Shown: positions 8,381 to 15,977 of the stretch, in pieces | Position numbering within the stretch: position 1 is the first letter of the stretch | Layout of the letters: each line of letters starts with the position of its first letter | Assembly (NCBI GenBank): GCA_903848235.1 | Contig: CAINFV010000102.1 | Coordinates: 1-34,495 of the forward strand | Origin: Chlamydiia bacterium | GTDB lineage: Bacteria > Chlamydiota > Chlamydiia > Chlamydiales > FEN-1388 | Reading direction: 5' to 3' | Length of the DNA stretch: 34,495 bases | Notes under the pieces: generated by a model | Database searches by the model: none | What the model was told of the DNA's origin: nothing | What the model saw: only the letters and a program-made list of their open reading frames with translations | Position numbers and translations under genes: made by a program

Positions 8381-8451
8381 GCGCCTGTAGTTCAATGGTA
8401 GAACGGAAGCCTTCCAAGCTTCCAGTGTCAGTTCGATTCTGACCAGGCGCT
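8381..8451 (+). tRNA. tRNA-Gly (anticodon TCC)
   Basis: The 7-bp acceptor stem GCGCCTG pairs with CAGGCGC, with T as discriminator. The D arm is GTTCAATGGTAGAAC. The anticodon stem GAAGC/GCTTC encloses loop CTTCCAA with anticodon TCC. The T arm contains GTTCGATTC. Total length is 71 nt and no CCA is encoded. It lies directly upstream of rpsB. Confidence 0.95.
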
Positions 8452-8601
8452 TTCTTTCGCCCCACCTCCTTGCACCCTATTCTCCCTTCCTATACACTAT
8501 CTTCTATCTTCCCAAGAGAGATTGGGGGGAATGTTTAACCCAAGACCGAAATCTCTGCTGCTGTCAGTAGAGATGCCGTCGTCAAAAGAAAGGGACAAGG
8601 C

Positions 8602-9384
8602 TTGGAATTTCCTGTTACTATTAAAGATTTGATTGAAGCTGGGACCCATTTTGGCCACCAGACACGTCGTTGGAATCCAAAGATGCGCGTATATATCTTT
8701 GGGGAACGAAATAACGTTCACATCATCGACTTGGCAAAGACCTTAAACCAGCTGCGTGAGGCGTGCGCCATTGTCCAAGACATGGTTGCCAATCGCAAAT
8801 CGATTCTCTTTGTCGGGACAAAGAAAGCCGCAAAGGTCATCGTCCGCGAAGAAGCAGAACGCACTGGAGAGTTTTATATCTGCGAACGGTGGCTTGGCGG
8901 TACGCTGACGAACCTCGCAACGATCCGTCAGTCGATTAAGAAGCTAGACCGTATTGAAAAACGGATTGCTGCTGGCGGCGACGGGCTGACCAAAAAAGAG
9001 ATCTCATTGCTCTCTAAGTCCCAAGAAAAGCTTGAGAAGAACCTCTCAGGGGTTCGTGGCATGCGCAAGCTGCCAGGGCTTCTCGTCATCGTCGACCCAG
9101 GGCAAGAAGACCTCGCCGTTGCCGAAGCACGAAAGCTGGGAATCCCTATCTTAGCATTGGTTGACACCAACTGCGATCCAGATCCTATTGACTATGTCAT
9201 CCCAGGTAACGATGACGCTCAGCGTAGTGTAAAGCTGATTATGCAAACGCTTGCTGACGCTATCGTGGCAAAGAAAAATGAGATGCAGCTTATCGAAGGG
9301 AAAGAAGAAGGTCGAAAGCCAGAAGAAGCTGATGAAATGGCAAAAGCTTTTGAAAAAGCTGTCGTACCTGGGGGGAAAGATTAA
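8602..9384 (+). CDS. rpsB: 30S ribosomal protein S2
   Basis: This 260-residue protein carries S2 hallmarks: [21 protein letters not shown] at the start, [18 protein letters not shown], and the end-block [21 protein letters not shown]2 binds the head of the 30S subunit. No ATG fits the family N-terminus; the TTG at 8602 does and is preceded by AGGGA at a 6-base distance, so I take TTG as the start. It heads the rpsB-tsf pair with a 2-base gap to tsf. The Lys/Glu-rich tail after about residue 228 is a lineage extension. Confidence 0.97.
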   Translation: MEFPVTIKDLIEAGTHFGHQTRRWNPKMRVYIFGERNNVHIIDLAKTLNQLREACAIVQDMVANRKSILFVGTKKAAKVIVREEAERTGEFYICERWLGGTLTNLATIRQSIKKLDRIEKRIAAGGDGLTKKEISLLSKSQEKLEKNLSGVRGMRKLPGLLVIVDPGQEDLAVAEARKLGIPILALVDTNCDPDPIDYVIPGNDDAQRSVKLIMQTLADAIVAKKNEMQLIEGKEEGRKPEEADEMAKAFEKAVVPGGKD

Positions 9385-9386
9385 CC

Positions 9387-10241
9387 ATGAGTTCATCGAT
9401 AGTTACTCCAGCTCTTGTAAAAGAGCTTCGTGAGAGGACTGGCGTTGGCATGGGCAAATGCAAAGAGGCCTTGGATCAATCCAGTGGGAATATGGAAGAA
9501 GCGATCGCTTTTCTTCGTAAGGCGGGTATGATGTCTGCTGCAAAGAAAGAAGGGCGGACGACAAAAGAAGGCACCGTCATTGCGTTTCAGACAAATGACG
9601 TGGTGGCAGTAGCAGAGGTAGATGCTGAGACAGATTTTGTTGTAAAAAACGATCGGTTCCAAGAGTTTTGCAACAACATCGTTCAGGAAGTAGCCCTCAA
9701 GCGCCCAGCCTCATTGGAAGCGTTTTTGCAACAGCCCTATTCCAAAGATCCTCTCATTACGATCGATCAATATCGATCGCTGTTGATCCAAACTATTGGC
9801 GAGAACATTCAGATTCGCCGTATCGAAGTATTTCCTAAGAACAACGGCCAGTCTGTCGGTGTCTACTCTCACCTCGGGGGGAAGATTCTCTCCGTTGTTG
9901 TTCTCGAAGGAGCTGGTGAGGAACAGCTTGCCAAAGAAGTGGCTATGCATGTGGCTGCTGCCTTTCCGCAGTATCTGTCCCCTGAGGAGATCCCCCAAGA
10001 AGTGATCCAGATGGAGAAAGATATTGCTGCAGAGCAAGTTAAGGGTAAGCCGGCGAATATCATTGAAAAAATCCTCCAAGGAAAGCTGAACGCTTTTTAT
10101 GATCAATGCTGCCTGACACAGCAGAAATATATCAGAGATGACTCTGTCTCTGTTGGCGAATATGTGAAAAAGCAAGGATCCTCCCATGGCAAAGACGTGC
10201 GGATTCTTCGTTTCCTTCGCTGGATGGCTGGCAAAGAATAA
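9387..10241 (+). CDS. tsf: Elongation factor Ts
   Basis: This 284-residue guanine-nucleotide exchange factor reloads EF-Tu with GTP. The N-terminal UBA-like domain shows LVKELRERTGVGMGKCKEAL and GNMEEAIAFLRKAGM. The core begins with EVDAETDFVVKNDRF, whose TDF-V-x-N motif contacts EF-Tu. The C-terminal part contains KILQGKLNAFYDQCCLTQQ, typical of the family. The ATG lies two bases after the rpsB stop, and the GGGGGGAAAG before that stop serves as ribosome-binding site, so the two genes are co-translated. A strong hairpin follows the stop. Confidence 0.97.
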   Translation: MSSSIVTPALVKELRERTGVGMGKCKEALDQSSGNMEEAIAFLRKAGMMSAAKKEGRTTKEGTVIAFQTNDVVAVAEVDAETDFVVKNDRFQEFCNNIVQEVALKRPASLEAFLQQPYSKDPLITIDQYRSLLIQTIGENIQIRRIEVFPKNNGQSVGVYSHLGGKILSVVVLEGAGEEQLAKEVAMHVAAAFPQYLSPEEIPQEVIQMEKDIAAEQVKGKPANIIEKILQGKLNAFYDQCCLTQQKYIRDDSVSVGEYVKKQGSSHGKDVRILRFLRWMAGKE

Positions 10242-10254
10242 GTAGCTCATATTG

Positions 10255-10282
10255 CCTAGGGAGAGATCAACCTCTCCCTAGG
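10255..10282 (+). terminator. Hairpin after tsf (terminator or attenuator)
   Basis: A perfect 11-bp inverted repeat (CCTAGGGAGAG and CTCTCCCTAGG) has a 6-base loop and begins 13 bases after the tsf stop. There is no T-run behind it, so it may be an attenuator or mRNA-end stabiliser between tsf and pyrH rather than a full intrinsic terminator. Confidence 0.6.
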
Positions 10283-10379
10283 AACCTCTTCCCTTCAGTT
10301 CCATCAAATTAGCAAAGACGCTATTCTCCAGTTCTAACTAGACCTATCATGAGAAACGTTTATACAACGTGGTTTTTTT

Positions 10380-11111
10380 ATGGCTTTGCCCCTCTCGCAT
10401 CAACGGATATTGCTTAAATTCTCGGGGGAGCTTCTCAGAGATTCTCCAGAGGAGACGTTCTCTCCTGCTGCCTGCAAACGGCTGACAGAAGCACTTCGTG
10501 GGCTGCTAGATGAGGGCGTTGAATTCGGCGTTGTCATCGGCGCTGGCAACCTCTTTCGTGGCGTTGAGAGTAGAGCACTTGGCTTTGATCAGGTTATCGG
10601 CGATCAGATTGGCATGCTTGGCACGATTATGAATGCCCTTGCTGTCCGCGAGGCATTATCACGGGAAGGGATTGTATCTCATGTCATGGCCCCATACCCT
10701 TCTTCGCCCTCTGTTCTTCCCATAGACCCCGTTCTTGCGCGGCAGCTGATTGCGAAGAAAGAGCCTGTTCTATTTGCAGGAGGCACCGGGAACCCCTTTT
10801 TTACGACTGATTCTGCAGCTACGCTGCGTGCCTTGGAGATTGGGGCATCCTTACTGGTAAAAGCAACAAAAGTGCGAGGGGTGTATTCCAAAGACCCTGT
10901 AAAATATCCTGACGCACGACGCTACACCACCATAACCTTCGAAGAAGCTCTGAAAGAGCGGTTGGAGATCATGGATCACACCGCAGTAGCCCTGGCGATG
11001 CAATATGGGCTATCGATTTTTGTGTATAAGTTTGGAGAGCCGCTATCGATTCTTGAGGCCTTGCGCTCAGAAGATGCAGGGACGTATATTCAGGGAAGCT
11101 GCTCAAAGTGA
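10380..11111 (+). CDS. pyrH: Uridylate (UMP) kinase
   Basis: This 243-residue enzyme of the amino-acid-kinase fold phosphorylates UMP to UDP for pyrimidine nucleotide supply. Visible motifs are RILLKFSGELL at the N-terminus, GAGNLFRG, DQIGMLGTIMNALAVREAL, GGTGNPFFTTDSAATLRA and the late MDHTAVALAMQ. Length is normal. The ATG at 10380 follows a run of seven T residues with no ribosome-binding site, so initiation may be weak or depend on upstream structure. It lies 138 bp after tsf, behind the hairpin, and 32 bp before frr. Confidence 0.97.
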   Translation: MALPLSHQRILLKFSGELLRDSPEETFSPAACKRLTEALRGLLDEGVEFGVVIGAGNLFRGVESRALGFDQVIGDQIGMLGTIMNALAVREALSREGIVSHVMAPYPSSPSVLPIDPVLARQLIAKKEPVLFAGGTGNPFFTTDSAATLRALEIGASLLVKATKVRGVYSKDPVKYPDARRYTTITFEEALKERLEIMDHTAVALAMQYGLSIFVYKFGEPLSILEALRSEDAGTYIQGSCSK

Positions 11112-11143
11112 TCAAAAGTGAACGTAACGATTGAGGTCATCAG

Positions 11144-11701
11144 ATGGAAGAAAAAGTATTTGTAGATCAGACAAAACATAGCATGGTAGGGGCCATTGAG
11201 CACCTCCGGCAAGAGCTTCGCGGGCTGCGAGCAGGAAGGGCGAGCAGCACCATCGTCGAAGGGATTTCTGTGGAAGTCTATGGCTCGCAGATGCATGTCA
11301 AAGAGCTGGCGACAATTACCACGCCAGAGCCCCGTCAGCTGTTGATTACCCCCTTTGATGTGACTAATGCAGGGCTTATCTCAAAGGCTATTGAAAAGGC
11401 AAATCTTGGCGTTCGCGTATCTGTGGAAGGCAAAGTCGTCAGAATCTCTTTTCCAGAACTCGATGAGTCCCGACGTAAGGAGCTTGTCATTCAAGTTCAT
11501 AAAAAACGGGAAGACTGCAAAGTTGTTGTCCGAAATATCCGTCGCGATGCCAACGAAAAATTAAAAGAAATGAAGTCGGGTGGGGTGTCGGAAGATGATG
11601 TAAAACGCATCGAGAAGCATGTCCAGGACATGACAAACCTTCACTGCAAAGAAGCCGATGAAGTGGCAGCGGCGAAAGAAAAAGAGATTATGACTGTGTA
11701 G
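11144..11701 (+). CDS. frr: Ribosome recycling factor
   Basis: This 185-residue protein splits post-termination ribosomes together with EF-G. Family blocks are present: HLRQELRGLRAGRAS, VEVYGSQMHVKELATI, RQLLITPFD, VRISFPELDESRRKELV, and the C-terminal helix ending in AAAKEKEIMTV. The ATG has GAGG nine bases upstream. It is the last protein gene of the pyrH-frr unit and is followed 10 bases later by an intrinsic terminator. Confidence 0.97.
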   Translation: MEEKVFVDQTKHSMVGAIEHLRQELRGLRAGRASSTIVEGISVEVYGSQMHVKELATITTPEPRQLLITPFDVTNAGLISKAIEKANLGVRVSVEGKVVRISFPELDESRRKELVIQVHKKREDCKVVVRNIRRDANEKLKEMKSGGVSEDDVKRIEKHVQDMTNLHCKEADEVAAAKEKEIMTV

Positions 11702-11711
11702 GTGATTGCAG

Positions 11712-11747
11712 AAAAGGGACTTTAGAATCTATAGTAGAGTCCCTTTT
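11712..11747 (+). terminator. Terminator after frr
   Basis: AAAAGGGACT (11712-11721) pairs with AGTCCCTTTT (11738-11747) over 10 bp, leaving a 16-base loop. The descending arm ends in four T residues. It lies between the frr stop and tRNA-Glu, and the A-rich/T-rich ends could act in both directions. Confidence 0.7.
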
Positions 11748-11750
11748 GAT

Positions 11751-11825
11751 GGCCCCATCGTCTAGCCCGGTCTAGGACACCAGATTTTCATTCTGATAAC
11801 GGGGGTTCGAATCCCCCTGGGGTCA
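11751..11825 (+). tRNA. tRNA-Glu (anticodon TTC)
   Basis: The acceptor stem GGCCCCA/TGGGGTC contains one G-T pair and has A as discriminator. The D arm is GTCTAGCCCGGTCTAGGAC, the anticodon loop is TTTTCAT with anticodon TTC, and the T arm is GGGGGTTCGAATCCCCC. Length is 75 nt. It begins four bases after the frr terminator stem. Confidence 0.95.
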
Positions 11826-11898
11826 AGGTCCATGAAGAAGGAAACTACTACGAAGGCAGACCGGAACTGAAGGTCTCATCATGGATAGTGCTGCTTTA

Positions 11899-11971
11899 GG
11901 GTCTTTAGCTCAGCGGTTAGAGCACCTCACTTTTAATGAGGGGGTCGATGGTTCGAATCCATCAAGACTCA
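11899..11971 (+). tRNA. tRNA-Lys (anticodon TTT)
   Basis: The acceptor stem is GGGTCTT/AAGACTC with discriminator A. Anticodon stem CCTCA/TGAGG encloses loop CTTTTAA with anticodon TTT. The T arm is GATGGTTCGAATCCATC. Length is 73 nt. It is closely similar to the tRNA-Lys at 12046 and separated from it by a terminator and a second hairpin. Confidence 0.95.
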
Positions 11972-11994
11972 ACCTTCTGTTGGAGAAGGTTTTT
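11971..11994 (+). terminator. Intrinsic terminator after tRNA-Lys(TTT)
   Basis: AACCTTCT and AGAAGGTT form an 8-bp stem with a GTTGG loop, running into a T-run at 11990-11994. The first stem base is the tRNA discriminator, so the terminator abuts the mature 3' end. Confidence 0.75.
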
Positions 11995-12028
11995 CGATGA
12001 GGAATATACAGCCCGTCGCTCCTCATCG
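11995..12028 (+). repeat. Second hairpin in the tRNA-Lys spacer
   Basis: CGATGAGGA (11995-12003) and TCCTCATCG (12020-12028) form a perfect 9-bp stem with a 16-base loop, right after the terminator and 17 bases before the next tRNA. It has no T-run. It could be a processing signal, a leader structure of the second tRNA, or chance. Confidence 0.45.
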
Positions 12029-12045
12029 TGCGATATGTATTTTAC

Positions 12046-12119
12046 GGGTCTTTAGCTCAGCTGGCTAGAGCACCTCACTCTTAATGAGGGCGTCGATGGT
12101 TCGAATCCATCAAGACCCA
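12046..12119 (+). tRNA. tRNA-Lys (anticodon CTT)
   Basis: The acceptor stem is GGGTCTT/AAGACCC with discriminator A. Anticodon stem CCTCA/TGAGG encloses loop CTCTTAA with anticodon CTT. The T arm is identical to that of the tRNA-Lys at 11899. Length is 74 nt. It differs from the TTT gene only in the D loop, the wobble base and two other positions, so it looks like a duplicate with a changed wobble base. A T-rich run follows directly. Confidence 0.95.
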
Positions 12120-12201
12120 GTTTTTTTTCTCTTCTTTTCGTGACTTTCTCTTTCAGCGCTCTTATCATTTACCTCATCTTTACTTCTGTGAGTTTTAATA
12201 T

Positions 12202-13980
12202 ATGCGCTCATTTCGGAAGAAGGTCTTCCTCAGCTATGTCATCTTGTTGTTAGTCTTCTTAGGGTTGATGTTCCCTTCGGTGACGAATTCTGTCCAGCAG
12301 ATCGTCTTCAGGTCTATGAACGATTGTGCTGATGAGCTGATCCACGAGCTGGTGATAGCGAAGAATGATGAGGAGCTCGTCCAGGTATTAAAAGACCATA
12401 AAAGCCAGCTTTTCTATCGGGTGGGCATTCTTGATAACGAGCGCCGGTTGCTCTATGACTCCCATACAAAACGGTTGCTTGGCACCCCTTTCTTCCCATT
12501 GCAGTTTGTCACCCATCCAGAGATTGAAGAAGCGCTGCAAAGTGGAACTGGTTATTCAGAAGAGTATTCTCATCTGTTAGGACAAAAGCTTGTCTATGTG
12601 GCCAAGAGATTTGATTTTCATGGGCAGCCGTATGTCATCCGCCTGGCCTTTCCCTTTCAGTACATCCAGGATTTGCGAGATGGCTTTACCATAGGATTTT
12701 TGTTTTTCGGATCTCTCGTGCTGATTCTCTTTTCAGCCTTAGCCTCGATTGTCTTAAACCATTTTTCCAGTCCAATTCGTGCGATTACTGGGGCCATCAG
12801 AGATTACAAAGAGGGAAACCTCGACACCCTCCCGAACATCAGTCTCAAGACTTCTCCTCATGATGAATTTACCCATCTTGCAAAGACCTTGAACTCCTTG
12901 TCGCAGCGTGTGCGCCTCGAAATCGAGTCTGTGACACGAGAGAGAAATGAAAAAGAGGCGATCTTGGAGTCCCTCTCTGAGGGGGTGATCGCCGTTGATA
13001 ATCAGTTTCTTGTCTCCTATGCCAATAAGACAGCATTGACGTTCTTAGAGCTTGACCATCATGTCATTGGGAAGCCCTTGCCAGATGAGCTGAACCCTAA
13101 ATACCAACGGCTGTTAGAGCAGTGCTGCCAGCGGAAAACCTTGATCGTCGATGAGATGGAGATTAGAAGGGCTAATGACCGATTGTATCTAAACGTCGTT
13201 GCAACGCCTCGCGAGTATGGCGGTGGAGCTCTGCTTGTCCTTCATGATAAATCCATCTACCACAGGATGTTGGAGATGAGAAAGGCGTTTATCGCCAACG
13301 CCTCCCATGAATTAAAGACCCCTATCACTGTGATCCGTGGCTTTGCAGAGACGTTTCATGATAATACCGATCTTCCAAAGGAGACAATCCAAGAAGTCAC
13401 GCATCGTATCGTTGATAATTGTCGACGCATGACTTCTATCATCAAGAATCTCCTTACGTTAGCAGATATTGAAAACCTGCCCTCCTTTCGTGTGTTATCT
13501 CACAACGTCATCGAGATCATTCACGGATGTGTAACAACGATACAGTCGATTTGGACAGAGGCTGAAATTACGGTTATCTACGATCGTCAGGAGATGTTTG
13601 ACGTAGAGGTTGATGACTCTTTAATTGAAATGGCTATCACGAACCTGCTCGATAATGCTGTGAAATATTCTGAAGGGAAGCCTTGCATCGAGGTGATAGT
13701 TTCGAAAAACGAATCGTGGGTTATGGTTGAAGTCAAAGACCATGGCATAGGCATTCCAGAATGCGACCTAGAGAATATCTTTCAACGTTTTTACCGAGTC
13801 AATAAGGTTCATTCCACAAGGCTTGGCGGGTCTGGCCTGGGGCTTTCTATTGTAGAGACGATTATCAATAAGCACCTGGGAAAAATTGAAGTACGCTCTT
13901 CGCTTGGCCATGGGACGACATTTACCATCTTCTTGCCTATAAAGCTTGCAGATCGGCTCAGAGCTCTTGAAATATCATAA
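12202..13980 (+). CDS. PhoR-like sensor histidine kinase (orphan)
   Basis: This 592-residue inner-membrane sensor kinase has two N-terminal membrane segments (about 8-30 and 160-186) flanking a roughly 130-residue periplasmic sensor domain. A HAMP linker (about 188-240) and a PAS domain (about 250-345) follow. The HisKA domain has the phosphorylated His369 in ANASHELKTPITVIRGF. The ATPase domain has N box MAITNLLDNAVKYSEG, DHGIGIP and GGSGLGLSIVET. Order and length match PhoR/WalK-type kinases. No response regulator gene is within reach, so its partner is elsewhere. The start at 12202 has no clear ribosome-binding site. It is a single gene after the tRNA group. Confidence 0.9.
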   Translation: MRSFRKKVFLSYVILLLVFLGLMFPSVTNSVQQIVFRSMNDCADELIHELVIAKNDEELVQVLKDHKSQLFYRVGILDNERRLLYDSHTKRLLGTPFFPLQFVTHPEIEEALQSGTGYSEEYSHLLGQKLVYVAKRFDFHGQPYVIRLAFPFQYIQDLRDGFTIGFLFFGSLVLILFSALASIVLNHFSSPIRAITGAIRDYKEGNLDTLPNISLKTSPHDEFTHLAKTLNSLSQRVRLEIESVTRERNEKEAILESLSEGVIAVDNQFLVSYANKTALTFLELDHHVIGKPLPDELNPKYQRLLEQCCQRKTLIVDEMEIRRANDRLYLNVVATPREYGGGALLVLHDKSIYHRMLEMRKAFIANASHELKTPITVIRGFAETFHDNTDLPKETIQEVTHRIVDNCRRMTSIIKNLLTLADIENLPSFRVLSHNVIEIIHGCVTTIQSIWTEAEITVIYDRQEMFDVEVDDSLIEMAITNLLDNAVKYSEGKPCIEVIVSKNESWVMVEVKDHGIGIPECDLENIFQRFYRVNKVHSTRLGGSGLGLSIVETIINKHLGKIEVRSSLGHGTTFTIFLPIKLADRLRALEIS

Positions 13981-14019
13981 TATCTAAACTTGGGCCAGGA
14001 GTCGAGTGCTTGGTGGGAT

Positions 14020-14301
14020 CTATTCTCTGCGAGTCTGACGTATTTGAATGAAGAAATCTTCTTCTTGGGCTGGTGCAGCAGCAGCTGGTGGAAGCAAGAA
14101 TTGGGCTATGAGGGCTATCTGCATCGCTGGAAAGAGGACGGGTTGTATCACCGCGTTTAGCTGAGGGGCTGCTGCAGGAGCTGCCTGACCTTCCATTTGG
14201 TAGTCATCTAATTGAAGATCTTCCATATCATTCAAAGGATTGGGGAGGGGGGCTAAGTGAGGTGCTGGATGAAAAAACGGCAATCCTATCGATTCTATCA
14301 T
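14020..14301 (-). CDS. Hypothetical small Ala/Pro-rich protein
   Basis: I do not recognise this 93-residue protein. It is acidic early on (NDMEDLQLDDYQMEG), with an Ala/Pro/Gln-rich centre (GQAAPAAAPQLNAV) and a hydrophobic stretch (VLFPAMQIALIAQFLLPPAAAA, residues about 55-76) before a charged tail. I believe it is real because the ATG has a good AAGGAA ribosome-binding site and an AT-rich promoter-like region lies directly upstream. It is the last of three minus-strand low-complexity genes, each with its own start signals. Confidence 0.6.
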   Translation of the reverse strand: MIESIGLPFFHPAPHLAPLPNPLNDMEDLQLDDYQMEGQAAPAAAPQLNAVIQPVLFPAMQIALIAQFLLPPAAAAPAQEEDFFIQIRQTRRE

Positions 14302-14326
14302 AAATTTCCTTCATTTTTATTATATT

Positions 14327-14355
14327 ATTATAGAAATAATGTATATTATTTAAGA
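14327..14355 (-). promoter_or_regulatory. Candidate promoter of the Ala/Pro-rich gene
   Basis: In a very AT-rich stretch, the minus strand has a perfect TATAAT (plus 14327-14332) 26 bases before the ATG, and a poor -35 candidate TCTTAA (plus 14350-14355) 17 bp further up. AT-rich promoters with weak -35 elements are common in Chlamydiae. Confidence 0.38.
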
Positions 14356-14465
14356 TTCTTTACATTAAATGCGAGGCTTATTATTAACTTTATATTGCGC
14401 GCGTCTTGTCGTGGGCTCTAGCGTTTTTTGAGCTCTCATTTTTGAGAAACTACTGAGAACTGAGG

Positions 14466-14930
14466 CTATTTTAGTTTGTAGAAATATTTCTGTGGATCAG
14501 AAGTGAGTGGAGACGGGGTTCTCATCATATGGGGAGAGGCGCTTCTACTTCTTCGGGCCATAGCACTAAAGCAGTCCCTGGTATGCTTTTCTAAAACTAA
14601 CTCCGCAGGAGATTTTTTACCTAAAGGACTGACGTGCGGCGAAACCTGAGGTTGGATCAGTTCGTCGATGATCGGCAGAGCTCTTGGGGAATATCTCTGA
14701 GGCGGGGTCTCGGCTCTAGTCCCTGGAGGCGGGGTTTCGCCTAGGAGCGCAAAAGCTGCACTTGCTACAGCAACAACATTCTCTGGAATTGGGTGTAGCT
14801 GGGAGATCTCTCCGCTCTGTTGCACTGACGCTCGATGTTCGTCGAGCTGAGGATTATGAGCTGTTCTTGGGACGGCATTTTCCCAGCTGACAGGGATAAA
14901 TACCGTTCGAAGTGCTTCTGGATGATCCAT
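14466..14930 (-). CDS. Hypothetical Pro/Ser-rich protein
   Basis: This 154-residue protein is of unknown function. It is rich in Pro, Ser, Arg and Thr with several TPP and SP motifs (ETPPPGTRAETPPQRYSP, RSRSASPHMMRTPSP), predicting a mostly disordered chain with many candidate phosphorylation and SH3-type sites. There is one short hydrophobic patch (VVAVASAAFALLG, about 52-64). The ATG at 14930 is preceded by AAGG 12 bases upstream; an in-frame TTG at 14942 would leave no room for that site. No signal peptide is visible. Composition and neighbours suggest a candidate host-interacting protein, which is inference. Confidence 0.6.
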   Translation of the reverse strand: MDHPEALRTVFIPVSWENAVPRTAHNPQLDEHRASVQQSGEISQLHPIPENVVAVASAAFALLGETPPPGTRAETPPQRYSPRALPIIDELIQPQVSPHVSPLGKKSPAELVLEKHTRDCFSAMARRSRSASPHMMRTPSPLTSDPQKYFYKLK

Positions 14931-15086
14931 TTTTTCAATCAACCTTATTTTTTTCTAACAAGAGCGGGCGAATCGTTCGATCTCGTCTGGACAGAGGGTT
15001 TTTTAAATTTGACTATTTTAGTCACATCTATAGTTACACAAAGAGACAAGGTCCAGTGGTGTCACCTGGACTTGATCTTGTCACAT

Positions 15087-15770
15087 TTAATTTTCATCTG
15101 CAACTATTTCGGAAATTTTGAGCGGAGACAGGGGTTTCATTGGAGGTATACGACGGCGTCCATATGTCCTGATGCTCGCGAAATTTGCCAGTTCCTTTTG
15201 GCTGAGTTTTCCCATAATAGCCTGGGCGGCTACCTTCGGAATGGCATGAGAATAGCTCGGCGCAGGGGTAATGGCCCGAATCTGTCTTGGATCTCGCGTG
15301 GGGAGAGAAAAAGCTATGGGCAGAACGGGAGGTGTACTGTCCGTTTGCCAAAGACCGATGGGTGGCGGCGATTGAGCCAATAAAGAGCTTCCTTCGTCAA
15401 AGAAAGTGTATGTTGATGATGGGCGGTGAAAAAATACTGAGACGCCTTCCTCACCGACGCCCTCTTCCTCCGTGTAGGGGGGGGCAGAAAAAGAACCGTC
15501 GATGCGGAAAAAAGAAGGAGCTGGATAGCTTTCTGGGCCCATTTGATCGTCATCGTCGACAGAAGCAGTGGCCAATACCATCCTTTGCGCTTGAGGATGA
15601 CAAACTTCGGTGCTTCCAGATAGTTGTTCTTGGGCTATTCGTCTCGTCTTATCAGAGAGGTCTTCTTCGGGAGTCGAGTCTTGAGGTGTTGAGACTATGC
15701 TTCTGGGTGCTTCAAATTCATATGGGAAACCAGGCGCTTCAGATTGAATTCTAAAATGAGAATAGCTCAC
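15087..15770 (-). CDS. Hypothetical Pro/Ser-rich acidic protein
   Basis: This 227-residue protein of unknown function has disorder-type composition: acidic and Ser/Pro-rich in the first 130 residues (STPQDSTPEEDLSD, SVDDDDQMGPESYPAP), with many Tyr and Phe residues in short motifs (STYTFFDEG). The more ordered C-terminus is basic, with IPKVAAQAIMGKLSQKELAN and YGRRRIPPMKPLSP. The start is GTG at 15770 with AGGA seven bases upstream; no ATG fits better. A small perfect hairpin (TGACTA-TTT-TAGTCA, 15010-15024) lies 60 bases after the stop. It is the first of three similar minus-strand genes. The 207 bp between it and the divergent glycosyltransferase hold both promoters but no clear motif. Confidence 0.62.
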   Translation of the reverse strand: MSYSHFRIQSEAPGFPYEFEAPRSIVSTPQDSTPEEDLSDKTRRIAQEQLSGSTEVCHPQAQRMVLATASVDDDDQMGPESYPAPSFFRIDGSFSAPPYTEEEGVGEEGVSVFFHRPSSTYTFFDEGSSLLAQSPPPIGLWQTDSTPPVLPIAFSLPTRDPRQIRAITPAPSYSHAIPKVAAQAIMGKLSQKELANFASIRTYGRRRIPPMKPLSPLKISEIVADEN

Positions 15771-15977
15771 AAATATTCCTAGAGTTCTATGCGTATTTAA
15801 TTTGATTTATGTTTGAGGAGTTTTGGATGGTTGGCGTATAGTACTGAATCTAGACTTTTATTTCTACCTGAAAAACAATGTCTTTATGTCTTTTCGTCTC
15901 TATGATTTTTTTTCTGAGTCTGATACATAGAAGAGGGATGAGAATATTCGGATCGAGTTAAAACGTTTGGAGTCTTC

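Noticed and set aside
9711-10250. 179-codon minus-strand open frame
   Set aside because: It is antisense to tsf, whose protein is unmistakable.
14835-15383. 182-codon plus-strand open frame (and a related one at 15287-15754)
   Set aside because: They overlap the Pro/Ser-rich minus-strand genes, span intergenic sequence and are rich in Trp/Arg/Cys like shadow frames. The minus-strand genes have better start signals.
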